DNA from: Euphorbia lathyris
Taxonomy: Eukaryota > Streptophyta > Magnoliopsida > Malpighiales > Euphorbiaceae
Assembly (NCBI RefSeq): GCF_963576675.1
Contig: NC_088914.1
Location: forward strand, 82,334,441 to 82,398,440
Direction: 5' to 3'
Length of the DNA: 64,000 nucleotides
A model generated the notes under the pieces. The model was not told where the DNA came from. It saw only the letters and a program-made list of their open reading frames with translations, and ran no database searches. The translations under genes were made by a program, and so were the position numbers. Below are positions 32,634-43,600 of this stretch, piece by piece. Position 1 is the first letter of the stretch. Each line of letters starts with the position of its first letter.

Positions 32634-33156
32634 CTTTGGCCCATTCAAATTACAAAGATATTATATTTCATCCGAATATATTTACATACACCTTCATGTT
32701 ATAACTTTGATTTTGTTTCGTGCATTATTACGATTTTCACTACAAAGTACCAAATTCCAATGGTGTAATTTCATTCTCATAATTTTTCCATTGCTTAGTT
32801 GTAATCTTTTTCAATTGAATGCCCATAAAAAAATATCAATAAATTTGTATTTGAATAGAATTGCATCCTAGCTCAACCTTTTTCATTGTATCATGAATAT
32901 TGTATTTACTGGAATTATGGTCATAATATGATGGAACCAACATATCCAAATTAAAAGCAATTATTGAGGATCAAACTTTAGTAAACTCCATATATATCTT
33001 CATAATAGATTTTTCTAATTTCAATCCAAGATTAATATATTCATAAGAAATATTCACTATTGATTCAAAAAAAAGAAAAAAGAAATATTCACTATTCTTA
33101 ATGTAATCTTTTTAATCGTCTATTTAGTTGTATTTTGTGGTGGTATTATTATACAC

Positions 33157-33297
33157 TGGGTATAATACATCCGATCATTAAAAGATGGATAAATACCAAT
33201 TAAAAAAGGGATAAATACCAATTCATGAAAGATGATTGATGCTAATAAATAAATATATACAAGTGGCATTATTTGATTAGACGTATTTATTACACCG
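33157..33297. mobile_element. Candidate MITE
   Basis: GGTATAATACATCCGATC at the left is loosely mirrored by GATTAGACGTATTTATTACACC at the right (several mismatches). No target duplication found. Confidence 0.35.
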
Positions 33298-34048
33298 AAA
33301 ATATAGTAGAGCTTTTCAGTAATAAAGATCTGTTTTATTTATACTTGTTTAAAATCTACGGTCTGATTAGAATTTTAGTTGTAATAGATTATTTCAACGT
33401 GAAAGCATTTATGTATCGAAAAATTAATTATTACTAATAATTAAGCAAAGTAATGATTGTGGAGATGAAGTTACTTCCACATCTGAAATTCCAAGAGAAA
33501 GTTTAGCCACAAAATCATAAATAAATAAATAAGGCCTTAAATTGTTGACTTTTGGAGTACCATGTATTTTGTCAACGGTAATATTATTTTCTACAAATAA
33601 GGGGACCTCCTCAAATGACCAAACAATGCCGATAATATTAAAGTTGTCCAGCAAATTACATTTCTAATACTTTCTTTTCATTGTTCTATTCTATAAATTA
33701 TTTTAAAGTGTTTTATATAAATTTAAAAATATAATTAATAAAGCTTAAAAATTATTGGAAAATAAGTTTTTAATGTTAAAAAATATATGGATATAATATA
33801 ATTAAAATAAGGATAAAATTTAACGTTTGGATCGAAAAATTAAACTAAAAGTTTATGGAAAACTAGAATGATTTATAGTTGTTAAAAAAAAGGAATGATT
33901 TATAGTTGAAAGAAATCACTTTTTAGCTTTCTTTTGTGACTCGGGTTTATAACCTTCCTTCGATTATAAAAAAAAAAAAAAAAAATCACTTTTTAAAATG
34001 ACTTGTATATTGTACAGAGGGAGTATTTGTTTTTATGTTTTTTTAATC

Positions 34049-34504
34049 GCCTAATATATTAAGAGCTCCATGAATTTGTCCATAAAAGTAGATTGGTTCT
34101 TTGAACTTTGCAAGTATCTCATTAGCTCCTTAAACTTGCTTATTTCGTACTATCTGCTCCTTAAATTTGTCCATAAAAATAGATTAGCTCCCTGAACTTT
34201 CTTATTCCATAATAATTAAATGCAAAAACCATATACTAACTTTCGATCGTCATCCATTCGATCTCTCAAACCTGCAACACTAACTCTTATAATAGGTTGA
34301 AAGGTATGAGAAGAGAAAAAATTACCAATTAAATAGATGAAGATACACTTATAAAGTTTAGAATGCTAATCTATTTTTATGGACAAGTTTAGAAAACCGG
34401 TAATACGAAATAAGTAAGTTTAGAGAATTTATGAGATACTAACAAAGTTTAGGAGCGAATCTACTTTTATGGAGGAGTTGAATGAGCTAATGATGCATTA
34501 AAGC
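34049..34504. mobile_element. Foldback MITE with long inverted arms
   Basis: About 456 bp. The first 150-200 bp are mirrored by the last part: GTCCATAAAAGTAGATT against AATCTACTTTTATGGA, and CTTATTTCGTA against TACGAAATAAG. No coding capacity. Confidence 0.75.
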
Positions 34505-34770
34505 TTTTTTTAATAGAACAACCAACATTGTACACCCATTTTAACTCATTAATTTTGTTGGGCTTGAGACCATGATTATTTTTGTTGGGCTTAACATAAA
34601 GTTGTGAATTTTAAAAGAATGAAATCCTACTTACATGATGTGTGGTTTATTAATGGGGCTAGTTACATGAATATCATAACTAACTATAAAATTACAATTA
34701 AATCAGATCAGTAAACTTAATTCTGAATATGTCATTATCTTTCATATATAACAAATAAAGTATACTTTTA

Positions 34771-34904
34771 CATCATAATTTAAAAAATTTAAACTCCAAT
34801 TCATAAATCATAAACCCTAGACAATATATCCTAGACTCATCATAATTTAAAAAATTTAAACTCCAATTCATAAATCATAAACCCTAGACAATATATCCTA
34901 GACT
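34771..34904 (+). repeat. Perfect tandem duplication, 67 bp x 2
   Basis: The 67 bp starting CATCATAATTTAAAAAATTT are repeated without a mismatch; a short third partial copy follows. The unit includes an AAACCCTAGAC telomere-box-like stretch. Confidence 0.95.
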
Positions 34905-35106
34905 CATAATTTATAAACTCTAATTCTTAAAATAGGTTAAAAGTAATGATTTTTTTGGTTTGACATAAATCAAAATTAGGAATTAACATAATTGTAAATA
35001 GTTTTTCAAATGTGAATTTATACGTAAATTTCTCTTATTTTTCTGACCACCACCTGCACAACACCATCCGTCTGGATTGAATGCCTGGTGAGCCCATTAT
35101 TTTTTA

Positions 35107-35556
35107 GGCTTAATACATTATTTGCATCCTGAAATTATCAGTATTCCAATAGCTCCCTCAACTTATATAATATGTCCAGTTAGCTTGCAAAAAAAAAACA
35201 TAAGTTAAATGCAGAAGATGTATTCCATGCATTTTAGAATATTTTTACATAATTCAAAAATAGATTAAAAATGAAGTTATTAGTTGTTCAACTATAAAAC
35301 TAATCTTCTCTAATTTTAGAACCGCATACTATGATCATGGTTGTTTTACCTTTTTTAAGAAGTGTCTAATGTATTTTCGGCATTTAACTTACTTTTTTGA
35401 AACCGAGTGATCAATTGATTACATTTTACGCAAGTTTAGGGGGCTAACTAAACATATTATGCAAGTTGAGAAAGCTATCAAGACACTTTAAAAGTTCAGA
35501 AAGCCAATCAATCTTTTTGAACAAATTCAGGAGCAAAATGATGTATTAAGCGTATT
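35107..35556. mobile_element. MITE family B, copy 2
   Basis: About 450 bp with inverted ends: GCTTAATACATTATTTGC..CCTGAA on the left and, on the minus strand, GCTTAATACATCATTTTGC..CCTGAA on the right. Same family as 26388-26880. Confidence 0.7.
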
Positions 35557-35559
35557 TTT

Positions 35560-36760
35560 TATTACATAACTAATTTTGAATTGATTATTTTGTTTTATTA
35601 AATCTTTTTAAAACGTTTTTGAATTAGTCTTTCTATATCTTATCTCCCTATGTTTTTGTAACTTCTCTGGTTTTCTTCTCTGATTTTTTCTTCTCATTTC
35701 TTTAGCAACAACAGTCTAGCTTCTAAAAGATATGAGAGTGCAGCTATCCAACGATTATGAATTGTGCATATCAGTGTCAGTATCGTAGTCTTCGACTGAA
35801 CTATTTTATCCTAGAGGCAACAGATGATCTGTTTGCATATTTTTAGAGCCAGAGAACGTTTTAAAAAAAGAGACTTTGTCCACATTCACCCATATTGTTT
35901 GATTGGTAATTTCTTTTTTCTATTTTATGTGCAATAATAATTTCAAAACAATTTCTTTAATGACTTTAGATGAGAACTTTTGAAAATTTCAAGGACTTTA
36001 ATTGGGTTTTAAAACAATATTTCCAAAATGCAGATTTGGTAGAAGAGATTTATAAAGATCAACTAAAATCTTTTACAGAGCTTTGGTAAAGAAAATAAAA
36101 TGTACAAACTAAATAAAAAAATTTACATTCCCAAACAACCTCAAACTTGTCCATCAAAATCCTAAAAGAAAACCAGAGAAAGGTAGATCTCTCTTTCTTT
36201 TTTATTCCACTATTACTGTTATAGTCACCGTTACTTTTTTCGTTCTAGCTTTTTAAACAAATCTACCTTCCTTCTTCCTCCTCCAATTATATTTGAATCT
36301 TCATTTTTAGCTTCAGATTTACCTTTTCGTGTTAGTTTGAAGTCTATATACCTTCTTAAAACTTCTTTTTCCGTTAGATCTACAGTTGTTCGCTATATTT
36401 CTTTCTTTTATTCTTTTTTCGGTTTTAGCAAGAGCGGAAAAGGTTCATCTTACCCGTAGATCTATAGATTTGCGTGGTTACAATAACAGAAAAAAAATCA
36501 GATCTGAATGTCCGGAAAAGCCTAAATGATGAAGCATGGATTACAACGGGTTTTCAACGGGATTTGACTTACGAGAAGAATATGATTTCTATGTTTGTTG
36601 TATTTGTACCTTTATGGTTTTATTGCTGTTTGTAGTCTATTTTTCTTCCCTTTATAGATCTCGTACTGGTTGTTGCCTGTATGGGTTGGAGGTTTTATTC
36701 TCTTTATTTTCGTGCTGTATTTGTACCTTTTAATTTAATGAAATGAAATATAGCATCTTT
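35560..36760. other. Intergenic DNA, possible 3' end of a retro-copied sequence
   Basis: CT-rich leader-like sequence at 36190-36480, then sequence ending in AATGAAATGAAATATAGC..TTATT and an A-run at 36763-36773. This looks like the 3' end of a LINE or processed transcript, but no coding homology is recognised. Confidence 0.35.
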
Positions 36761-36852
36761 ATTAAAAAAAAAAAATTGTATAATTTTTTTTGTTTGAGTT
36801 TATAATTGTCAATGTTTTTAAAATAAGTGAATGTGATATATACATATATTCT

Positions 36853-37322
36853 TGATAACTTGCTGGATCCGATTTGATGATCTCCGCCGTAGTTACCTGC
36901 AAAACAGAACCGGAGACAGGATCTTCGGGAAAACTCTCCGACGATCAAGTCAGTTTTTGTAGGAGGGTTGGTAAATTGACAATAGTATTGTGGAAAAAAT
37001 GTGAATGTACCTTTCCCCCTTTGGCCTTAGGGCTTTTTATAAGTGTTCTTAAGTAACCGCCGAGGGCGGTTACCCCTTCCAGGCCATGTTCCGAGGGCGG
37101 TTACTCCTTTTTAGGTCATGCCCCCTCTCGTGGCTTTCGTGGCAACAAACGTGGTATCGTTTGTCCTGAGTGGGAGTTTTAAGGCTCCATTTAGGAATTC
37201 GGGGCGGTTACTCACTTCACCCGCTTCCTCTATTCGGGTCCCATCCCATCTTAGACCATGGATCTAAGTATGGGCTGGGCCCGTGTAATGAATTCGGCCC
37301 GGTTTGGCTTCGCGGATCATCA
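36853..37322 (-). repeat. Gypsy-1 3' LTR
   Basis: 470 bp from TGATAACTTGCTGG to GCGGATCATCA. Differs from the other LTR at GATCTTCGGG/GATCTCCGGG, TGGAAAAA/TGGGAAAA and GCGGATC/GCGGGTC. Confidence 0.95.
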
Positions 37323-37343
37323 CATGCCTCCCCCTTAGTTTGG
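37323..37343 (-). other. Gypsy-1 polypurine tract
   Basis: The minus strand reads CTAAGGGGGAGGCATG directly before the 3' LTR. Confidence 0.8.
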
Positions 37344-37589
37344 TAAGAGCCCTTTAGGGTCTTTTTTATAGGAGACTCTTCGTTTTTGTCTGGATTTTCA
37401 AAATTAAAAAATTGTGACTTTCCTTTTCCCGTCGTTTCTTTTCCGGCATCCACCTTTTGTGTCGTTTCTCTTCCGGCATCAACCTTTTTGCGTCCGTTCT
37501 TCTCTGTGTCGTCTTTCATATGTAAGTGTTCCTTTCCAGAATTTGTACCTCGCTCGATTCTTTACTTCTGTTCATTTTCCTTCGTCAAT

Positions 37590-38487
37590 ATGTCGAACCC
37601 TGACCTCGACTTCGCACCATTCGACGAAAATTACGTCCGCGAGGTCTCCCATGAGGTCGAGGAGATGGTTGATGAAGCTTCAACCAGCTCTCCCGGGTCT
37701 GATTCTCATCCCGCCGACTTCCTCCACCTGGCGAATACAACCGATGAGGGCCTAGGTTTTGACCCTAAAAAGTTGATTCCGCCACCTATCCCAACCCCCC
37801 GTTTATTACCGAAGAAGGACAGGTCGGGAAGTCTAGTTTGTCAAGAGACAATTGACGATTTGCGGGAGCAGTATCCTTGGCTCCAAGGCCTCGAAACCCT
37901 TATTCCCGGGGAGGATAAAGGACCGGGCGACTACCCAAAGGGGTATTTCACCATTTTCGTCGCCCAGATCATCTGCGGCTTCACGTATCCGCTGGCGGAT
38001 GAGGTTGCCTCCGTCCTTGGCGGTTACGGAATCGCACCCGGTCAGTTGCATCCCAATGGATGGGCCGATTTAACTCTGGACAAATTTCTGGCGGATTGTC
38101 TGGAGGTTCCCTTTTCGCTCAAAATTTTCTCCAAGCTTCATCATTTCAAAAGTTCGGCGGGGTATTTTACTTTCATCCGTCAGAGCGGTTACTATGGTTT
38201 TGACGAGAAGCTGAACAAAATCCGCGAGTGGGACCGATCTTATTTCTTCATCAAGTTTCACGAAGGGAATCCGAACTTCCTTCGCCGTTGGGGCCGACCA
38301 AATGTAAAGAGTTTGAACTTCGGTTACCCCAGCGAGGAAGAATCCGATGTGATCAAGTTTTTGAAGGGTACTCCTCCCTTTGTATGGACATATGATCAGG
38401 CTTTCCACATGCTAAGGAGCCGAGTGGCGATTGCCTATCGCGAGGGGGATCACGTTGTCTATATCCCTTATCGCGTTTTTGTACAAG
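37590..38487 (+). CDS. Antisense gene exon 1
   Basis: ATG at 37590; ends CAA G before donor GTACTT. Contains the Transposase_28-like domain. Confidence 0.8.
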
Positions 38488-39924
38488 GTACTTTTTATTT
38501 CCAAGTTGATGATTTCTTTTAACCCTTTGCAGGGGTGATCCTTTATCTCAACTCGCTGCAGATCGGGAGGCTAAAGCCCTAGCGAGAAGGAAGAGGCGAA
38601 TGGAGGGAAACACTTCAGTCGCAGGGGCGAATTCTCCTGGAGGGGCGATTACTTCTATCGAGGCGGCTTCTCCCGCAAGGGCCTCCGTTTCTCAAGGTCC
38701 AGCTTCTGCTTCCGAGGACCTTCCCTTAACTAGGAAGCGGAAGAATACTGCGGATACAGAGTCTTCTCGTCCTAAAAAGAAAAACGCTTCTGTGTCCCTC
38801 ACTATTGGCGGTACACCTGTATCCGCCTCGTCCAAAGGAAAAAGCAGTACACCAATCCACGAGGTATATTGATCTATTCCCCTTTTTTATGTTGTTAATT
38901 TTTCCTTATGAGTTATCTGCTGTTCTCCTGACCTTTCTCCTTATGCATTCGCAGCCAATTCCCGATATCAGCGGGTGGTGGACTAGGACCTTTGGCATGG
39001 CTGTGAGCTTCTCGTGTAGGGACATTGTTTCTTCCATATGCAATGTCCTTGGGCGACTCCCCTCTGCTTCCCGCGTGCGAGAGCAAGTGCCGCTTCCTAC
39101 TGCTATGGAGGGGATTGAAAAGCGGGCCATAGAGGTATATTGTTACTTGTGATATTCTCTTTCAAGGATCTTGCATTTGTAGTAACCGCACATTTCTATC
39201 CGCTCTTATTATCTGCGAATCATCTTTTATGCAGATTATTAACTTCGCGGAGGGTGCTCTCCTAAGGGACGCTGAACGCGCTAAAGAGTTGGAGAACCTT
39301 GGTACTGAATTGGCGACTCAGAAGTCGCTTTATGATGATGTCCAAGGGAAGGTAAAGGCTCTTGAAGGCGCTTGTCAGAAGGTTATGAGCGAGAAGGAGG
39401 AAGCTCTCAGATCCCTCCAGGCTAAGTCCGACGAGCTGCAAAAGGTCCTTGATGATCTAAATTCATCCAAGGAGGCTTTGGAGATGCAAAAGAAGAAAGC
39501 TGAGGAGATTCTAGCCGAAGATGGTGCTCGCATCTATTGGTATGGGGAGCGAATTCATGCTGCTTATGAGCATGGGCATCCAGATCGAGTACTTAGCCGC
39601 CCCAAGGTTCCCATCCCCGAAAAGGATCTAACTGAGAAGTGGGACAAGCTGGAAGCCGAGGATGCTGATATGGATGAGGTACTCTTCTTAGATTGGCAGA
39701 GTTTTCAGAACCCTCCAATTAGCTGCGAGATCCCTACTCAGAACGCGGAAAAAGAGGCACCACAAGACCTTTCTCAGCCTGAGCAAGAGGTACCGCCCTC
39801 TGAAGCGGTTACTGATTCGAGGGTTGAGGATTCGCTTGAAGCAGATCCGCCCACTAGAGGAGATGAGGGAGCCGCTGAAGGCGAGGAGGGCCATAGGGGT
39901 GAAGGAGAGGAAGTTGTAGCATAG
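37590..39924 (+). CDS. Antisense gene of Gypsy-1 (Transposase_28-like protein), four exons
   Basis: Exons 37590-38487, 38562-38863, 38955-39134 and 39235-39924 join in frame to 689 codons with GT-AG introns of 74, 91 and 100 bp. Start is MSNPDLDFAPFDENYV. Residues about 90-300 match the plant putative gypsy-type transposon domain (Pfam Transposase_28 type): TIDDLREQYPWLQGLE, PKGYFTIFVAQIICGFTYPL, PGQLHPNGWADLTLDKFLAD. Exon 2 has a basic, NLS-like stretch (TRKRKNTAD and RPKKKN). Exon 4 starts a long coiled coil (LENLGTELATQKSLYDDVQG onward) and ends in an acidic tail. It runs opposite to gag-pol and meets it tail to tail. Function is unknown. Splice sites are inferred from frame and consensus; the first intron could also use an earlier acceptor, but that breaks the frame. 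Confidence 0.8.
38562..38863 (+). CDS. Antisense gene exon 2
   Basis: Acceptor CTCGCTGCAG; reads DREAKALARRKRRMEG in phase with exon 1; Ser/Ala/Lys-rich; donor GTATAT. Confidence 0.75.
38955..39134 (+). CDS. Antisense gene exon 3
   Basis: Acceptor CATTCGCAG; PIPDISGWWTRTFGMAVSFS to MEGIEKRAIE; donor GTATAT. Phase 0 on both sides. Confidence 0.8.
39235..39924 (+). CDS. Antisense gene exon 4
   Basis: Acceptor TTATGCAG; IINFAEGALLRDAERAKE, coiled coil, then an acidic tail and TAG at 39922-39924. Confidence 0.85.
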   Translation: MINFAEGALLRDAERAKELENLGTELATQKSLYDDVQGKVKALEGACQKVMSEKEEALRSLQAKSDELQKVLDDLNSSKEALEMQKKKAEEILAEDGARIYWYGERIHAAYEHGHPDRVLSRPKVPIPEKDLTEKWDKLEAEDADMDEVLFLDWQSFQNPPISCEIPTQNAEKEAPQDLSQPEQEVPPSEAVTDSRVEDSLEADPPTRGDEGAAEGEEGHRGEGEEVVA

Positions 39925-40629
39925 TTTGATTTATATCTGGACTGTTGTATGTAACAAACTGCCCGTATATATATATTTTCTTTTGCTTGCCGCTTTACCT
40001 ATACGTGCGATTGTTGCTTTATTCCTTATTGCCCTTTGTTTTCATACGTGACCCTTGCCCTTTTGCCGACTCCATATTTGTATTTCCTCGTAGTTTAGTT
40101 TCGTTTCCGCTAGGGTGGCCAGACCCTTTTTGCAATTTTTTGAGTACTCGTTAATTCGCTTAATTTTATGCCTTATCTTATAATTTTTCTTTCGAAAATA
40201 ATATAATCATAAGGTTAATCATAAGGTTTTGCGAGTGATGCGTAATCATGCATCCGCCTTTCTTTAAGAGGCAACACATTTATGTGTTTTTAAGTTCAAC
40301 CATAAGGTTTTTTACGAGTGATGCGTAATCATGCATCCGCCTTTCTTAATAGGCAACACATTTATGTGTTTTTAAGTTCAACCATAAGGTTTTTGCGCGA
40401 TTTACCCGCCTTTTGTTTGTAGATAACACACTGAAGTGGTTGTCCTAAAAAGGATCCGCACTCAAACGCCGTATGCAACAATTGAATATCTTTATTGATA
40501 AAAGAAAAGACTTTTTGTTACATTGGTATATGAAATGTGCGGGATCAAAGCCTCATTAAAACCTTTTATCAGAAAACCCAGTGGGAAAAAACTCATAAAA
40601 GGAAAAAGAGTACTCGTCATTTCCCTGAA
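39925..40629. other. Gap between convergent Gypsy-1 genes
   Basis: Non-coding sequence where both transcripts must end. It holds the 83-bp tandem repeat and no ORF of note. Confidence 0.7.
40222..40395 (+). repeat. 83-bp tandem repeat, about 2 copies
   Basis: GAGTGATGCGTAATCATGCA recurs at 40233 and 40316 with the following GGCAACACATTTATGTG block; a third partial copy follows. Tandem repeats between pol and LTR are common in Tat elements. Confidence 0.9.
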
Positions 40630-43600
40630 CTACCCGGCCCGTTTATATAGGCGCAGATTTTCTAGATTCCAGGTGCACGAGAGCTTTTTTCCGCTTATTT
40701 CTTCTATTTCAAAAGTTGATGGTCCCAGCTTCTTGGATACTCTGTATGGTCCGATCCAGTTGACGCCTAATTTGCCTTTGCCATCTCTGGATTGTATTTT
40801 GTCCGCTTTTTTCAAGACCAAGTCGTTTTCGTTGATTATCACTTTTCGCACCCTTCTGTCATGATATTTCTTGATTCTATTGTGGTACACTGCCATTCGC
40901 ATGTAAGCTTTTTCTCTTCGTTCTTCAACAGAATCCAATGCATCTCTAATGTTGATAGGATTTTGTGTGTCGCAATAATAAATTATTCGATCTGTAGGCG
41001 ACTTGATTTCAACAGGTAGGACTGCTTCGGCTCCATAAACCAGCGAGAAAGGTGTTTCGCCAGTTGCTGCTTTTACAGAAGTTCTGTATGCCCATAACAT
41101 ATGGGGTATCTCATCCGCCCAACCTGTTTTTTTATCACCTAGCCGCTTCTTGATACCTTGAATCATGGCTCTGTTGATAACCTCTATCATACCATTCGAT
41201 TGGGGATGGTTTACGGAAGAAAAATGATTCTTGATCCCCATGCTTTCGCAGTATGCTTTGAACTTGACACAGTTGAACTGGGTGCCGTTGTCAGTTATAA
41301 GCTTTTGCGGGATTCCAAATCGCATGATAATGTTCTCTCGTAAGAACTCGATCATTCGTTCAGGTGTTTGAGCGGTTACTGCCTCCGCTTCTACCCATTT
41401 GCTGAAGTGGTCAACTGCGACTACCAAGTACTTCCTTTTCTTTGTCGTTTCTGGGAATGGACCCACTATATCGATTCCCCATGTTGCGAATGGCCATGCC
41501 GTCATTATAGAGATTTGTTCGGCTCCGGCAACGTGCTTTTCATTCGCATGGATTTGACAGCTGTGACATTCCGCTACCATCTTCTGGGAATCCTCCATCA
41601 CCTTTGGCCAATAGTATCCCATTAACTTGACCTTTCTTGCCAACGCCGCGGATGCTTCATATGCGCCGCACATTCCTTCATAGAGTTCTCGCAGTACGTA
41701 GTCTCCTTCATTGCGGCTAACACATTTCAACCATGGACATGTATATGATTTTCGATACAAAGTTCCATCTCGAATTGAGTATCTCGCTGATTGTCCAATT
41801 AGCTTTCTGGCTAGGCTTTTGTCATCTGGCAAATCTCCCTGCTCCAGATATTGGCGGATAGGTATCCGCCAATCTTCATCATCTTCCAGCTCTTCAATGA
41901 CCATAATCTGATCGACTTCAAATGCCGGTGCGGATCTTATCTCCAAATTGCATGCTTTTTGATTCCATGGTTCTCTACTCGCCGCTGCTTTTGCCAGTTC
42001 ATCAGCCTTTGTGTTTTGGCCTCTTGGAACATGCACCATTTCCCAGACGACTCCCTTGTGTGTTAACTCCTGCGTCAATCTGCCGACTATCTGATGGTAT
42101 TTGACCAGATCTTCTTGTTTCACCAGATAGTTTTTTGTGATCTGATTTATCATGAGTTTAGAATCGCTGTAGATCACCACTCTTTCTGGCGTAAGTTCAT
42201 TAAGCAGCTTCAATCCGCATATCATTGCTTCATATTCTGCGGCATTATTGGTAGTTTTGAAAGTTAACTTTGCCGCATAGTACAGGCGAATAACCTCTGG
42301 GCCTTTGATGACGACTCCCAGTCCAGCCCCATCTGTGGATAATGCCCCATCTGTGAACATGCTCCACTCTTCTTTTTGTGCCTTTGGACGTTCATCTTCA
42401 TCCCACGTGAATTCATTCACGAAATCGGCAAGTACTTGACCCTTTAGTGCTGGTCTTCCTTCGTAGCGAATATCGAATTCCCCCAGGCGAATTGACCATT
42501 CCATTAATCGGCCGGATGCGTCAGGTTTCTGCAGTACCTTCCGCATTGGAATTCCGGTTCTCACAATGATAGTATGCGCCTGAAAGTATGGTTTTAGCCT
42601 AGCCGCCGTGGTTATCACCGCGAGAGCCATTTTGTCCAACTTCGAATACCGAAGTTCTGCATCCTTCAAGACCTTGCTCACATAGTACACTGGATATTGT
42701 TGGCCCTCTTCTTCTCGCACCATTACAGTGCATATCGCCATACTGGTGACGGATACGTAAAGAAATAAATCTTCTCCGTCCTCCGGCCTGCTCATTAAGG
42801 GCGGATAGCATAGCAGTCGCTTTATACCCTCAAATGCCTCTTGACAATCCGGCGTCCATTCAAAGGACTTAGATTTTTTGATGGCATTGTAGAAAGGTAG
42901 ACATCTTCTAGCCGAGCATGATATGAATCGCCCTAATACCACCAACCGCCCATTTAGTCTTTGTACTTCTCTTACGTTCCTCGGAGTTTTCATCTCCATT
43001 ACTGCTTTAACCTTCTCAGGATTCGCCTCAACTCCCTTGCCACTAACAATGAAACCCAGGAATTTTCCTGCCCTTGCTCCGAACGTGCATTTTTCTGGGT
43101 TCAACTTGAGGCCATATTTGATTAGCACTTCCAGGATTTCTTTGATATTCTGCGGGTGGTCTCGCATCTTCTTGCTTTTGATGATCATGTCATCTACGTA
43201 GATTGAGAAGTTCTCGCCTGACTTGTCTAAAAATATCTTGTTCATCATCCTCTGGTATGTTGCTCCTGCGTTTTTCAATCCGAAGGGCATCACCTTGAAG
43301 CAATAAGTCGCCTGATGAGTTATGAATGATGTTTTGATTTCATCCGCCTTCTCCATGGGTATCTGGTGGTAACTGGATTTCACGTCGGTGAACGATAAAG
43401 CTTCAAATCCTGCAGTTCCATCTACCAATATATCAATGTTAGGTAGCGGATACATATCCTTCGGACAAGCTTTATTCAGATCCTTGAAGTCGACACACAT
43501 TCTGTACGTTCCATTTGGCTTTTTGACTAGCACCACATTGGCTAGCCACTCCGGATAGGTGACTTCTCGAATTGCATCTGATTTTAGCAAATCCGCCACA

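Noticed and set aside
38488..38532. Short first intron of the antisense gene using acceptor CTTTGCAG
   Set aside because: It shifts the frame to an early stop. The acceptor at 38561 gives a continuous frame over all four exons.
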